Assembly: GCF_028389875.1 (NCBI RefSeq)
Contig: NC_084702.1
Span: forward strand, 69,909,582 to 69,973,581
Direction of reading: 5' to 3'
Source of the DNA: Rhea pennata
Lineage: Eukaryota; Chordata; Aves; Rheiformes; Rheidae
Length of the DNA: 64,000 nt
Shown here: piece after piece, positions 52,401 to 60,022 of the stretch
Layout: each line of letters begins with the position of its first letter
Position numbering within the stretch: the stretch's first letter is position 1
The notes under the pieces: generated by a model
Databases searched by the model: none
Told to the model about the DNA's origin: nothing
The model's input: the letters and a program-made list of their open reading frames with translations, nothing else
Program-made: the position numbers and the translations under genes

Positions 52401-55400
52401 CAAAGAATCTGACAGCTCCACACTTATGAAATAAACTGTCAACTTTTTTTAGTGACCTAAGCAGCTGTAAAAATCCTCGTTTGTGTGCAAGCTTTTGCTG
52501 AAAATACCAACTTTATGAAAGTAGGGCTAGAAACTAACTGTGTTATACATGGTTTTGTGTGATCTTTGATCCCATTTGGTCATCCTTGTTTGATAATCTT
52601 TGGAATAAATTTCATCTCCATATTTACAAGATCCAATTGCTGATTCTTCGCTCTGCCCTTCAGATGTATTTCAGGAGAAATATACTATATAGGAGATTAG
52701 AAAAATAAGTGTGGTGATCTTGACTCTTCCCAGGATAGAGATCTGGACATAAACAATGGTAACAGTTTGTGTGGTGGCCAGTACTAGTCCAGAATATAAT
52801 ATGATGATTGTACAGAGATAACTGGAAATGCGAGGCTGATTTGCCAAGTAAAGATACCTCTTGTCTCAAAAACAAACTTTCAACTTCTCATTTATACAAG
52901 TTGAGCATGTTTTTCTAGTCATTCTGAAAGACTAGTCAAATTTCAGTGGTATGAAGTTCCAACTCCTTTTAGGGAAAAACAAGGAGAGAAACTTAATTGT
53001 AAAGATACTATTAAAATTTCAACTTATTTTTCCCTATATCACAATAGGCGATTCTTGAAAAAAGCAATTGAAGTTGCTGAATGTCTGGAAAGACAGCATA
53101 CAAATGTTCTCCTTATAGGTAAGAATTTCATGAGATTATCCTATATCTTTAAATTCTCTTTACTCTCTAAATACATAATAATAACTGATAATAACTAATA
53201 ACTGACTTAAGCAGTCAGTTTAATTATGGTAGAAGCTGCTAAAATTCATAAGCATTGGTACTTTAAGTACTTAAGCCTCAAATGCTCTTGAAATTGCTTT
53301 CTCCAGTTATCTGGATAAGTATAGTCTCAGACTAAGAGGGTGTTGTGAATGTGAAAGCTGCTGATGAATTTGCATGTGAGTCATGTTACCTCTCATGCAT
53401 TCTTGTCTCCTAAATCATTTTAGTAAAGGTCTCCTAGACCATTTGCTGAACTTGAAATTATTTTTCCTTAAAGTATGAGAACTCTCTGGAAAAATGCTTT
53501 AATTTTGCTTCTAGAGACAGAGTAGTATGTAGTGCATTTATTGAAAATACGTACATGAAATAGGATACTTTTGTATAAATCTTGAACAGTTTGTCCTGGT
53601 TTGGGAACACTAATCAGAACGAGAAACAAACTTAATGTTAACCTTAGCCTGTTCTCAGATTACTGATATAGGCTTCCCACACACACGTACTGCCATTTGA
53701 GAAGCTTAACATGGGGAGAAGATGCTTCCCAGCGGGCATCTGAAGGATGGAGAGCACGTGTTGCCTACTGAGGCAGTTCCATTGCTGCCAACCGCTCTTT
53801 ACCTCAAGTCTGTGGTGCGTGTTTTGAGATACTTTAAGCCTCAGCCACACCTTGTGAGGAGGCACATGCAGGATAGGAAGGGTAGGAGTGGATCATTGGC
53901 CTGGTAGCATTGGGCAGTATGTGCCTGGTGGGAGACTAAAGGGAGCAGGGGTCAAAGTTACAGCAATCAGTATTTGCTTTTGTGTTTTTTACTGTTGAAG
54001 TGTTATCCTGGTAAAAGTGTACAAAAAACCCTTTAGTTTTTACAAAAACAAGTATTGGAAACACTTCTCTGGTATACCATTTGTAAGAAATTGTACTCTA
54101 AATGTATAGAGAAGCATACAATTTTGTTTACTTAACCAAAGCTAGCAACGCTTTTATTATGTCATCCCTAAAACTTTGGGGCAGGGAAGCAATGCAAATT
54201 TTTCTTTTCTGTAGAAGAGAGTGCTACTGATCTGTGCTGTGTAATCTCCAGTCTGGTTCAAGTGATGATGGATTCATACAGCAGAACAAAGTCAGGATTT
54301 CAGAGCCTTATTCAGAAGGAGTGGGTAACTGGAGGACATGGCTTTTTGGATCGTTGCAACCACTTGCATAAAAATGACAAAGAGGAGGTACAATTTCTTT
54401 AATTTTCTCGAATACTATTTAAGTTCGCTAAGCAGAGATCAATCCAGAAAATCTAATTTTTCTGAGGGTCTCTGTTTTGCTTCATGGGTGCATGTTGTGT
54501 ACAGTATCACTTTTTTTGTTTAGAGTTCAACTATGTCCTGGTAATTAAAAAGAAAAAAAAAATTAAATTTCCCATTCACTCTTTAGGAGTCTTTTGAAAA
54601 ACTTATCTCTTGTCCTTTTGGACTTCGTTAAAATGTAATGACCCATGGCGATAAGTGAATTGCACATTCTTGTTGCAGCTAGAGTTTAGTTTTATATAAT
54701 ATTGCTGAAGCTGTTCCAGTCTCATACATCTGTGTTCTGGAAATAAATCAGATTGGTATACAGAATAAATATCGTAGCTGTAAAGTGATTATAGACACTT
54801 TTGATCAGAACTAATCCAGCCTGCTTTGTTAACTTCAAAAGACTGCAGACTTTCAGTTTTCATAGCAAGTTAATAAGTGCAATTCAGGTTAGAAAGCATT
54901 CATCTTTTTGTGAACAACTGTTCGGGGAAAAAAAATTGACAAGGGATAGCTCAGACTTTTTTTAGCTAAAGCTGTATACAGCAATTCTGTAGTTCACCAG
55001 AATGCTTTTGAGATTTGTATGTAGAGGTGCTAAATACTGTGAGTACATGGCTTGCATGATTAGAATACTTTTCTTGAAAGTGATGCAGTATTTTCTTTAT
55101 TTAGGCTCCTGTTTTTCTGCTCCTGTTAAACTGTGTTTGGCAGTTGGTTCAACAGTATCCTCCAGCATTTGAGTTCACAGAAACTTACTTAACTGTCTTG
55201 TCAGACAGTCTTTATATACCTATTTTTAGCACTTTCTTCTTCAACTCGCAATATCAGAAAGACACTAATACGGTAAGGATTTGTTATTTTGGGGGTGCAA
55301 TGCGTTGGATAGCAGTTTTGACTAAGGAGTAAGGGACACTTAAATTTACTAGCTGTACATGCTTGAAGCCTTCAAGGTGAAGGCAAGCAACTTTCAATGC

Positions 55401-57817
55401 AGGGAGTCCATTTCAGGCCTTCTGAGTCAACATGTGATGTGGGAAATCTGATTACTTGCTTCATCCCACAAAATGGGGGTAACTGGGGAATGTATTAGCT
55501 TGAGTGTGTGGCTTTAGGCTCACATTTATTGTGTTCAGATGAAAATGAAGGTCCTTAACCTGAAAGGAATATCCTTCTGTCCTGCATAATAACTTATCTT
55601 CAACAGCCTTGTGTTAGACTCATTCTGCTCCAAAAGCAACACTTCCTGAATGCTATTTTACACTTGGTTATGTGTTTCTCTAGTCTAAGAAGCTGGAAAT
55701 AGCAGAAGTGTTCTCTGCAAGGCAGCATAAAGCCTAAAAAATGCAAAGATCATTGTATCGACTAAGGTGCTGATTTTGAAATTAAAGTATAAGCAGTTAT
55801 GCAGTGTTGACAGTTCAGAGAATTGGAGAAGCTTATCACACAACCCTAATACCCCTTCCTCACCCTTCCCAGCACTGGAAGAATCCCAGTTCTTCCCAAT
55901 TCTTAATGTCATTTTTTTTCTCAGATCACATCAGTTTGAGCCTTTGAAATGCATTCTTGCAATGATGCTGCCTAATTGTACTGTAGAAACTGAATACTGT
56001 CTTAAACGGGAAGTATCATGCAAGTGAATACAGACATGAAAGCTAGTGTTGTCCAGCTACTGAATACACAGAAATCAAAAATGTTGTTGCAACTCTGGAC
56101 TCTTCTGTGGAAAAATGTTCCTTAATTTCACCTTGGCTTGGTCAGGATTCCTTTCTAGCAGCCTGAATTGTGACCTGTTTGTTTTGGCAGACTGGTGAAA
56201 GCCTCAAGACACAAAGTGGTCCTTTCAAATTTCTTACTGTGTGGGACTGGTCTGTACAGTTTGAGCCCAAGGCCCAGGCTTTGCTGAGCAACCCTCTTTA
56301 TGCAGAGAAGCCAAAACCAGATAAGAGTCAACGGAAACCTACCCGATTCAAAGTAAGATATCTGCTTTACTTTTTTTTTTTTTTTTTTTTATGGTAAGAA
56401 CATCTTGCAGAATTTAGTCATACTTCAAATGTACTTGCATTAGAAGCTCTGGCTCCAGGTTTTAATTGACAGAATGCACACACACCTCAGACTCTTCTGG
56501 GTCTTAAGAATGCAACTTTCACCCTTCTCAGGTTAAAAATCACTTAGTTATGCATAACCATGAATGTAGTGTTTTCTTTCACTACTTCTGTGCAAGCGTA
56601 GTGGTAACTTCTGTATGAGACTTAACATTTAGTATATTGTGGCAACTCACCTCAAAGTGATCTTTGTTCAACAAAGTACCTAATTGAAAGACATAGCAGG
56701 CTTAACTGGTTCCCTAATTTTTCCTCTAAGAGTAATGGTGTGTGATTTTTAATTGCCTGGGGTAGTGATGATAATGGATGGACCATCTCATTATTGGAAA
56801 GTAGCAAAAATTCAGTAGCAAAAGCTTGTTTGTAGTAGCTTTTCTCCATTGCAATTCTCCTGTAAGAGGGGATAAATTCTGCTCTGTAGAAAGCATTCTC
56901 AACTGACCCTGCCAGCCCAATTGACAATATTATGTATAGAACCTATATGTGGTGGAAAACAACGAGAAACTCTTGGATTAAAATTCTAAATTTGCTCTTC
57001 AATTATTGTGTGACTTGCTTAAATTTGGTAATATGTAATACTTTAGTATATGCAAAGCATTTTCTTTTTTCAAAGAAAATGCTCTAATCAGCGTTACTAC
57101 TTTAGTATAGTTGCATTGCATTGCAAGGAAGGTATCTTGGAATACTCTGCTTTTTGAAGTTTTTTGCTTCCCTCTTGATGTTATCTAAAGTCCTATCAAT
57201 ATTTATTTTGGTATATTTCTTTTTTTCCTCCTCTCTTAAAGCATCAACGGCAGCTTTCTTTGCCATTGACACAAACGAAATCTTCTCCGAAGAGAGGATT
57301 TTTCAGGGAGGAAACGGATCATTTAATTAAAAACATTCTGGGCAAAAGAATTGGCAAGTTCATAAATTCTTCAGATGAACCTCATAATAGCTTCAGAGAA
57401 TTCTATGATAGCTGGCATAGTAAACCTGTTGACTATCATGGTCTTCTGTTACCTTGCATCGATGGGCCAGAAATCAAAGTCTGGGCTCAACGGTATTTAC
57501 GATGGATTCCTGAAGCCCAGCTTCATGGTGGTGGCACAATAGCCACAGCTGCCAAGATTTTGGACCTGATGGAGGAAGTACAAAGCTTGCAAGTGAAAAT
57601 GGATGAAGAACATAGTCAAGCTATTTCTCGAGATGTGCAAGCTGTCCCAATGCTGAGAAATTCTGCTCGTTTGTCATCCTTGTTTCCATTTGCTTTACTT
57701 CAGAGACAATCTATCAAGCCAGCTTTACCTACTAGCACTTGGAAAGACTTGGAAGATGAAGATGACTTGGTCAAGAGGGATGATGAATTTGTTGACTTAA
57801 GTGGTGATATGTCATAA
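26660..57817 (+). CDS. MTMR12: MTMR12, myotubularin-related protein 12 (inactive 3-phosphatase adaptor), complete, 16 exons
   Basis: Exons: 26660-26719, 34490-34544, 35832-35971, 37769-37841, 39060-39190, 40359-40452, 42870-42993, 44157-44232, 46221-46327, 48510-48634, 51336-51414, 53048-53118, 54215-54387, 55105-55272, 56191-56352, 57242-57817. They join in frame to 737 residues; human MTMR12 is about 747. In order come a short N-terminus (MLGSGARAAKPSFVSYISPE), a PH-GRAM domain (about 30-180, with VDQIYGVYDEKKK and KYPEKLIIYCKDLRVF), the myotubularin phosphatase-like domain (about 200-550, with IWCWSCHNGAALLKMSA and FQSLIQKEWVTGG), and the MTMR10/11/12-type C-terminal region with WAQRYLRWIPEAQ and a short heptad segment near 652-670. 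Active myotubularins have CSDGWDR; here residues 379-385 are EESATDL, so both catalytic Cys and Arg are missing. Family members of this kind bind active MTM1/MTMR2 and affect their stability and location on endosomal or sarcoplasmic membranes. The start is chosen by homology and position in a CpG island. Confidence 0.97.
26725..26776. repeat. GGC then GGA trinucleotide repeats after MTMR12 exon 1
   Basis: GGC repeats run into a G7 tract and then about ten GGA/GAG units, within 60 bases of the exon 1 donor. The strand asymmetry (G-rich on +) would allow G-quadruplex formation in the nascent RNA. Confidence 0.85.
26986..27690 (-). pseudogene. Degraded coding-like sequence of unknown origin, antisense in MTMR12 intron 1
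   Basis: Read right to left, two successive frames give protein-like text. The first (about 27690 to 27326) contains KEESFRKLLKSKLLQVART, TLHQGFTDSVKNTEQILQG and SLSQIIKNYEGKLGKSGQL, broken by stops at 27610-27608, 27550-27548 and 27445-27443. The second (27312 to 26986) contains VTPRIQELQEFKPQPRKW and VHVEITHARDFDIKLLHEE and ends in TGA at 26988-26986, with one stop at 27315-27313 near the frame change. The lower part has GC-rich third positions (GCC CGC GAC TTC GAC ATC), like coding DNA. I do not recognise the parent protein. A processed pseudogene fragment is the simplest reading. No poly(A) tail is seen at its 3' side. CpG-island composition could make part of this illusory. Confidence 0.4.
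27745..27779. repeat. Poly-T tract (T8 ... T23)
   Basis: A T8 stretch, short gttg interruptions, then T23 at 27757-27779 in MTMR12 intron 1. Confidence 0.9.
34428..34487. repeat. (CT)n microsatellite, polypyrimidine tract of MTMR12 exon 2
   Basis: (CT)5, a GA interruption, then (CT)24 at 34440-34487, immediately followed by the acceptor AG at 34488-34489. Confidence 0.95.
34490..34544 (+). CDS. MTMR12: MTMR12 exon 2 (residues 21-39)
   Basis: A 55-base exon encoding EIHIKEPIEKEVNPRLLP plus one base. Its polypyrimidine tract is an uninterrupted (CT)24 microsatellite ending in ctctctag. The donor is G|gtaact. Confidence 0.9.
34592..34671. repeat. TA-rich microsatellite
   Basis: Interrupted (TA)n with an A9 end, 48 bases after the exon 2 donor of MTMR12. 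Confidence 0.85.
35832..35971 (+). CDS. MTMR12: MTMR12 exon 3 (residues 39-85, start of PH-GRAM)
   Basis: The acceptor is tttttgtacag. The exon encodes GEQLLCEANTVYKYIQEDG through FKIAFLDEDSASDDN, the first strands of the PH-GRAM domain. The donor is AAT|gtagga. Confidence 0.95.
37769..37841 (+). CDS. MTMR12: MTMR12 exon 4 (residues 86-110)
   Basis: The acceptor is catgttatag. The exon encodes EPQFKNKIVGENDITLQC and VDQIYG, part of PH-GRAM. The donor G|gtaggt is followed by a 15-base T run. Confidence 0.95.
39060..39190 (+). CDS. MTMR12: MTMR12 exon 5 (residues 110-153)
   Basis: The acceptor is acttctgcag. The exon encodes VYDEKKKLLTGQLRKYPEKL through FCLRYTKEEEVKR, the end of the PH-GRAM core. 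The donor is AGA|gtaagt. Confidence 0.96.
40111..40144. repeat. (CT)8 plus T17 tract
   Basis: Pyrimidine run in MTMR12 intron 5, about 210 bases before exon 6. Confidence 0.85.
40359..40452 (+). CDS. MTMR12: MTMR12 exon 6 (residues 154-185)
   Basis: The acceptor is ctttcttag. The exon encodes IVSGIVHHSQTPKLLKRL and FLFSYASAAPNNT, the linker helix typical of myotubularins. The donor is G|gtaaac. Confidence 0.96.
41196..41880 (-). mobile_element. CR1 LINE, about 0.7 kb 3' portion, minus strand
   Basis: Starts with the reversed CR1 tail (catagaatcataaaattctt), followed by gttcaacacccctgctcaga, cccattgtctcttgcccac, gtggtctcaccagtgctgag and a late segment with ggttgcctgtgctgcaaggg. These match the avian CR1 3'UTR and end of ORF2 in reverse. 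It is inserted in MTMR12 intron 6. The right edge is approximate. Confidence 0.8.
42870..42993 (+). CDS. MTMR12: MTMR12 exon 7 (residues 185-226)
   Basis: The acceptor is tatctgacag. The exon encodes DGRNQTMMFDTLEDWRDEL through NEGYRVSE and ends in phase 2. It seems about two residues shorter than human near its start (T-DGRNQT against TVTDPKNHT, from memory). The donor is gtaagc. Confidence 0.93.
43140..43275 (-). mobile_element. CR1 LINE short fragment, minus strand
   Basis: ccctgctcaagctaggctaac, attgctcagggtcttggtca and gagcatcttcaaggttggag follow the reversed CR1 3' consensus (compare ccctgctcagagcagg and ttgctcagggccttgtccag). The fragment is diverged and truncated at both ends. It lies in MTMR12 intron 7. 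Confidence 0.6.
44157..44232 (+). CDS. MTMR12: MTMR12 exon 8 (residues 226-251)
   Basis: The acceptor is gtcattttag. The exon encodes LPLYFVVPICVSEESILKF and QGRGIP. The donor is CCT|gtaagt. Confidence 0.94.
46096..46131. repeat. 14-bp direct repeat upstream of MTMR12 exon 9
   Basis: ATTCAACAAATGGA occurs at 46096-46109 and 46118-46131, a 22-base period, about 90 bases before the exon. Confidence 0.7.
46221..46327 (+). CDS. MTMR12: MTMR12 exon 9 (residues 252-287)
   Basis: The acceptor is ctttctgcag. The exon encodes IWCWSCHNGAALLKMSAFP through QKAFLDG. The donor GG|gtcagt is non-optimal. An open frame continues to 46517, so intron retention would add a hydrophobic tail before a stop. The next exon (IYKTISKPPYE) shows that 46327 is the true end. 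Confidence 0.93.
48510..48634 (+). CDS. MTMR12: MTMR12 exon 10 (residues 287-329)
   Basis: The acceptor is tttgatttag. The exon encodes IYKTISKPPYELLKTDDL through AYMRFKQLFLI. The donor is G|gtaagt. Confidence 0.96.
49488..49514. repeat. Poly-T tract (T27)
   Basis: Uninterrupted T27 in MTMR12 intron 10. Confidence 0.9.
49819..49867. repeat. TG/TA microsatellite
   Basis: gtgtgtatatatgtatatgt-type alternation in MTMR12 intron 10. Confidence 0.8.
51336..51414 (+). CDS. MTMR12: MTMR12 exon 11 (residues 329-355)
   Basis: The acceptor is tttttttgcag. The exon encodes DNSTDFWATDVKWFSLLES and TNWLEII. The donor AG|gtttgc is weak. Confidence 0.94.
51740..52640 (-). mobile_element. Old, diverged CR1/L3-like LINE, minus strand
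   Basis: Phrases such as ccattcttctctgtactcc, gacgggatgaaccgcagtac, tcaagatgttagcccaccac, ttgtgatcagcttcctatca and atacgctgaatagagaggtt, in this order, resemble the reverse complement of reptile/bird ancestral CR1 reverse-transcriptase and 3' sequence recalled from turtle and crocodile genomes. Divergence is high and boundaries are uncertain. It lies in MTMR12 intron 11. Confidence 0.45.
53048..53118 (+). CDS. MTMR12: MTMR12 exon 12 (residues 355-379)
   Basis: The acceptor is tcacaatag. The exon encodes RFLKKAIEVAECLERQHTN and VLLI, ending one base into the Glu codon that replaces the catalytic Cys. The donor is G|gtaaga. Confidence 0.94.
54215..54387 (+). CDS. MTMR12: MTMR12 exon 13 (residues 379-436, degenerate pocket)
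   Basis: The acceptor is cttttctgtag. The exon encodes ESATDLCCVISSLVQVMM through HLHKNDKEE. Aligned with VLVHCSDGWDRT of active myotubularins, Cys becomes Glu and Arg becomes Leu. The following QSLIQKEWVTGGHGFLDR is conserved. The donor is GAG|gtacaa. Confidence 0.96.
55105..55272 (+). CDS. MTMR12: MTMR12 exon 14 (residues 437-492)
   Basis: The acceptor is ctttatttag. The exon encodes APVFLLLLNCVWQLVQQYPP, then FEFTETYLTVLSDSLYIPIF and STFFFNSQYQKDTNT. The donor is ACG|gtaagg. Confidence 0.97.
56191..56352 (+). CDS. MTMR12: MTMR12 exon 15 (residues 493-546)
   Basis: The acceptor is tgttttggcag. The exon encodes TGESLKTQSGPFKFLTVWDW through KPTRFK. The donor AAA|gtaaga is followed 18 bases later by a T20 run. 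Confidence 0.96.
57242..57817 (+). CDS. MTMR12: MTMR12 terminal coding exon 16 (residues 547-737)
   Basis: The acceptor is ctctcttaaag. The exon encodes HQRQLSLPLTQTKSSPKRGF, the WAQRYLRWIPEAQ block, a short leucine-spaced segment (ILDLMEEVQSLQVKMDEE), RNSARLSSLFPFALLQRQ and an acidic end (EDEDDLVKRDDEFVDLSGDMS), with TAA at 57815-57817. This is the C-terminal region shared by MTMR10/11/12 rather than the coiled coil plus PDZ-binding tail of active members. Confidence 0.97.
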   Translation, partial: HQRQLSLPLTQTKSSPKRGFFREETDHLIKNILGKRIGKFINSSDEPHNSFREFYDSWHSKPVDYHGLLLPCIDGPEIKVWAQRYLRWIPEAQLHGGGTIATAAKILDLMEEVQSLQVKMDEEHSQAISRDVQAVPMLRNSARLSSLFPFALLQRQSIKPALPTSTWKDLEDEDDLVKRDDEFVDLSGDMS

Positions 57818-58063
57818 AGTGTATATATATTAAAGTATGATTTATGTGGCTGAGGTCTGTGCTTTAAAAGTTTTGCTATATTCTAATGTAAGAAACTTGC
57901 GCAAGCATCTGCAGCCTATTTAGTCAGTTTGTGGGGTTAAAAAAAAGCTGAGTTGGAAAAAAATAGTGGCCATGATTAACTGAACACATTTTGAACTTCC
58001 ATTTCACTCTAAATGTTGCAACAACACACTTCAGCATAGGTGTAATAAAAACAGAGGTCTTTA

Positions 58064-58089
58064 ACAGAGTGGCCATATGGCCACTCTGT
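58064..58089. repeat. Perfect 26-bp palindrome in the MTMR12 3'UTR
   Basis: The half-site ACAGAGTGGCCAT is followed without spacer by its reverse complement. The centre contains TGGCCATATGGCCA. In RNA it can form a hairpin with a minimal loop or a self-complementary dimer. Confidence 0.9.
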
Positions 58090-59826
58090 ACAAAAAAAAT
58101 GGATGCTTTCTGATGTAAAGGTGGAATACTAAATATGTATGCAATATTAATCATGAGGAATCTATTAGACATCAATCTTATCCTTCTTCCCCTTGAGCTA
58201 GAAATATTAAGATTGGCAGTCACTGTCACTAGGAGTTGTTAATACATCTGCATTTTTTTCTTCTTTTCACATGTGAAATAAACAGGGGAAGGTGGTAACA
58301 AAATGTGTGTTCATGAGTAATCTTGTTACAGCAGAGGAATAAACCTGTTGTCACCATAAATTTTGTCTACCATGGCATGAACTAAAGTCATGCATTTGTC
58401 AACCTCATCTTTTCTGATAGTGTTCACCTCTGGCTTGCAGAACTTCACCTTGTGTAGTAATATGATGGCGGCTTGCATGTTCTAAGCCTCTGCATGCTTA
58501 GGCATCAGGCCCAAGGGCTTAACTACATGTTGAGCCTAACTGTGTGGCTATTGTGCTAGACTCTCTCGCTGCTTTGGTGTGTTAATTCACAAATGTTTGC
58601 TGTTAACTGTAGGAAATGGCCTGAGACTCTGACTTGCCAGGAGTACTTTTTCTTTCTTAATGAGAGTTTCATTCTAGACTCCCAGTTTATGCCAATTGCC
58701 TTTGAGGCTTTTCGTAGCTTGCACTGAGACCCTCCACAAAGAAGGGAAAACAGTTTTGTAATCCTGCAGGGAAGTTGGATTTGCAGTCTATTGCCACTTG
58801 TTAGGAGTTGATGGTATAGCTCATGAATGTGGCTTTCATATACCATATGAACACTTGTATCCTGTTGCTGGATGTCACAGCAGTACCTCAGTGAAAAAAG
58901 CCATAGAAATGCCTGTCAACTTTTTGATCTACTGTGTGTGTATGTTCATATATAAAAATATTTTAATGCAAATAGCTGTCCTTTGTAAAGTTGAGCTTTA
59001 CTCTGTCAAATGTATTTTGAGTGCTTAATTCTACAATACCACAAGAATGGATGCAAGTCATAAAATAGTTACTTTGAGAGGGTAGAAATTGAATGTTTTC
59101 TGTACTCTAGTACAAATTTAAAAATCCATGCTGGAAGACTTGGATGATAGCAAAACTGTCACTTAAATTGGATCAGCTCGTTGTAATCGGGGCTATTAAA
59201 CTAGGTTAATGATCAGTCACTGCACACTGAATTAGAGTTAATATGTATAGCAAAAACTATCTGCAGCCCTTTAAAAATAAATATTAATCTGTTAAATATG
59301 TAAAGGAGGAGGGGAGCTCAATGCAACTCAGTGCCAAACTGAAGCTTCTCAACTCTTGATTTGCCTTAAGTCTTAGTAGTGAAGAGACAATATTGAAGTT
59401 AATAGCCTTTTGTTTAAAAAGGAAATGCTAGTGCTTGCATTTACTTCCATGCTACGTGTGGTCTTAAGGCTAGCACTTGCTAGAATGGGCTGTCCTGCAC
59501 TTGTCCTTCAGACTTTATTGCTATGACTCAAGTGACTCATATGCAGCAATACTTTGCATGTGATATGAGCAATGTATTGTGGGGAAGAAATACTTATCAT
59601 TCTAAGGTGTGTGTTTTTTTTTTTTTTTAAGGCACTGCTATTGGAAAAACTGTTAAATGGATTTTTTCTATACTTTTGATCAAACTTGTTGTAATGTTTC
59701 AGTCATGAAGATAATGTATTTATATTAAAGAACAGATGTTGGACATCTTATTTGTACATAAGTTATCAAAGTTTATATAGAAGAGACATATATGTGGAAC
59801 TGAACATGGGAACACTTGTGATGTAG

Positions 59827-60005
59827 AATAAATGCCATTGTTTTGGGTTTTCTGCACTATGGGATTGGAAATGTACTTAATATTTTTTACTCCAGGCTTC
59901 TGTTTATACCTCCAAGTTTTTACACTGAATGCAAGCTAGAAGCTTTACAGTTCTTTTAAAAATGCTGTTATTTCTCTAGTGGGCTGTTTGGAGACTTTCA
60001 ATAAA
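59827..60005 (+). terminator. Candidate distal poly(A) signals of MTMR12
   Basis: AATAAA occurs at 59827-59832 and again at 60000-60005, each followed by T- or GT-rich sequence. Which one is used cannot be told from the sequence. Confidence 0.45.
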
Positions 60006-60022
60006 ATATACTTTGACATACT

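Larger units (their letters stand above)
48635..57241 (+). other. MTMR12 introns 10-15
   Basis: Introns 48635-51335, 51415-53047, 53119-54214, 54388-55104, 55273-56190 and 56353-57241. Content: T27 at 49488, a TG/TA repeat at 49819-49867, the old CR1-like element at 51740-52640, and a T20 run at 56371-56390. No nested gene is seen. Confidence 0.8.
57818..60022 (+). other. MTMR12: MTMR12 3'UTR (end approximate)
   Basis: AT-rich non-coding sequence after the stop. Early hexamers exist (for example near 58277 and 58338), but two at 59827-59832 and 60000-60005 fit the roughly 2 kb 3'UTR I recall for the mammalian gene. It contains a perfect 26-bp palindrome at 58064-58089 and a poly-T run near 59615. 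Confidence 0.55.
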
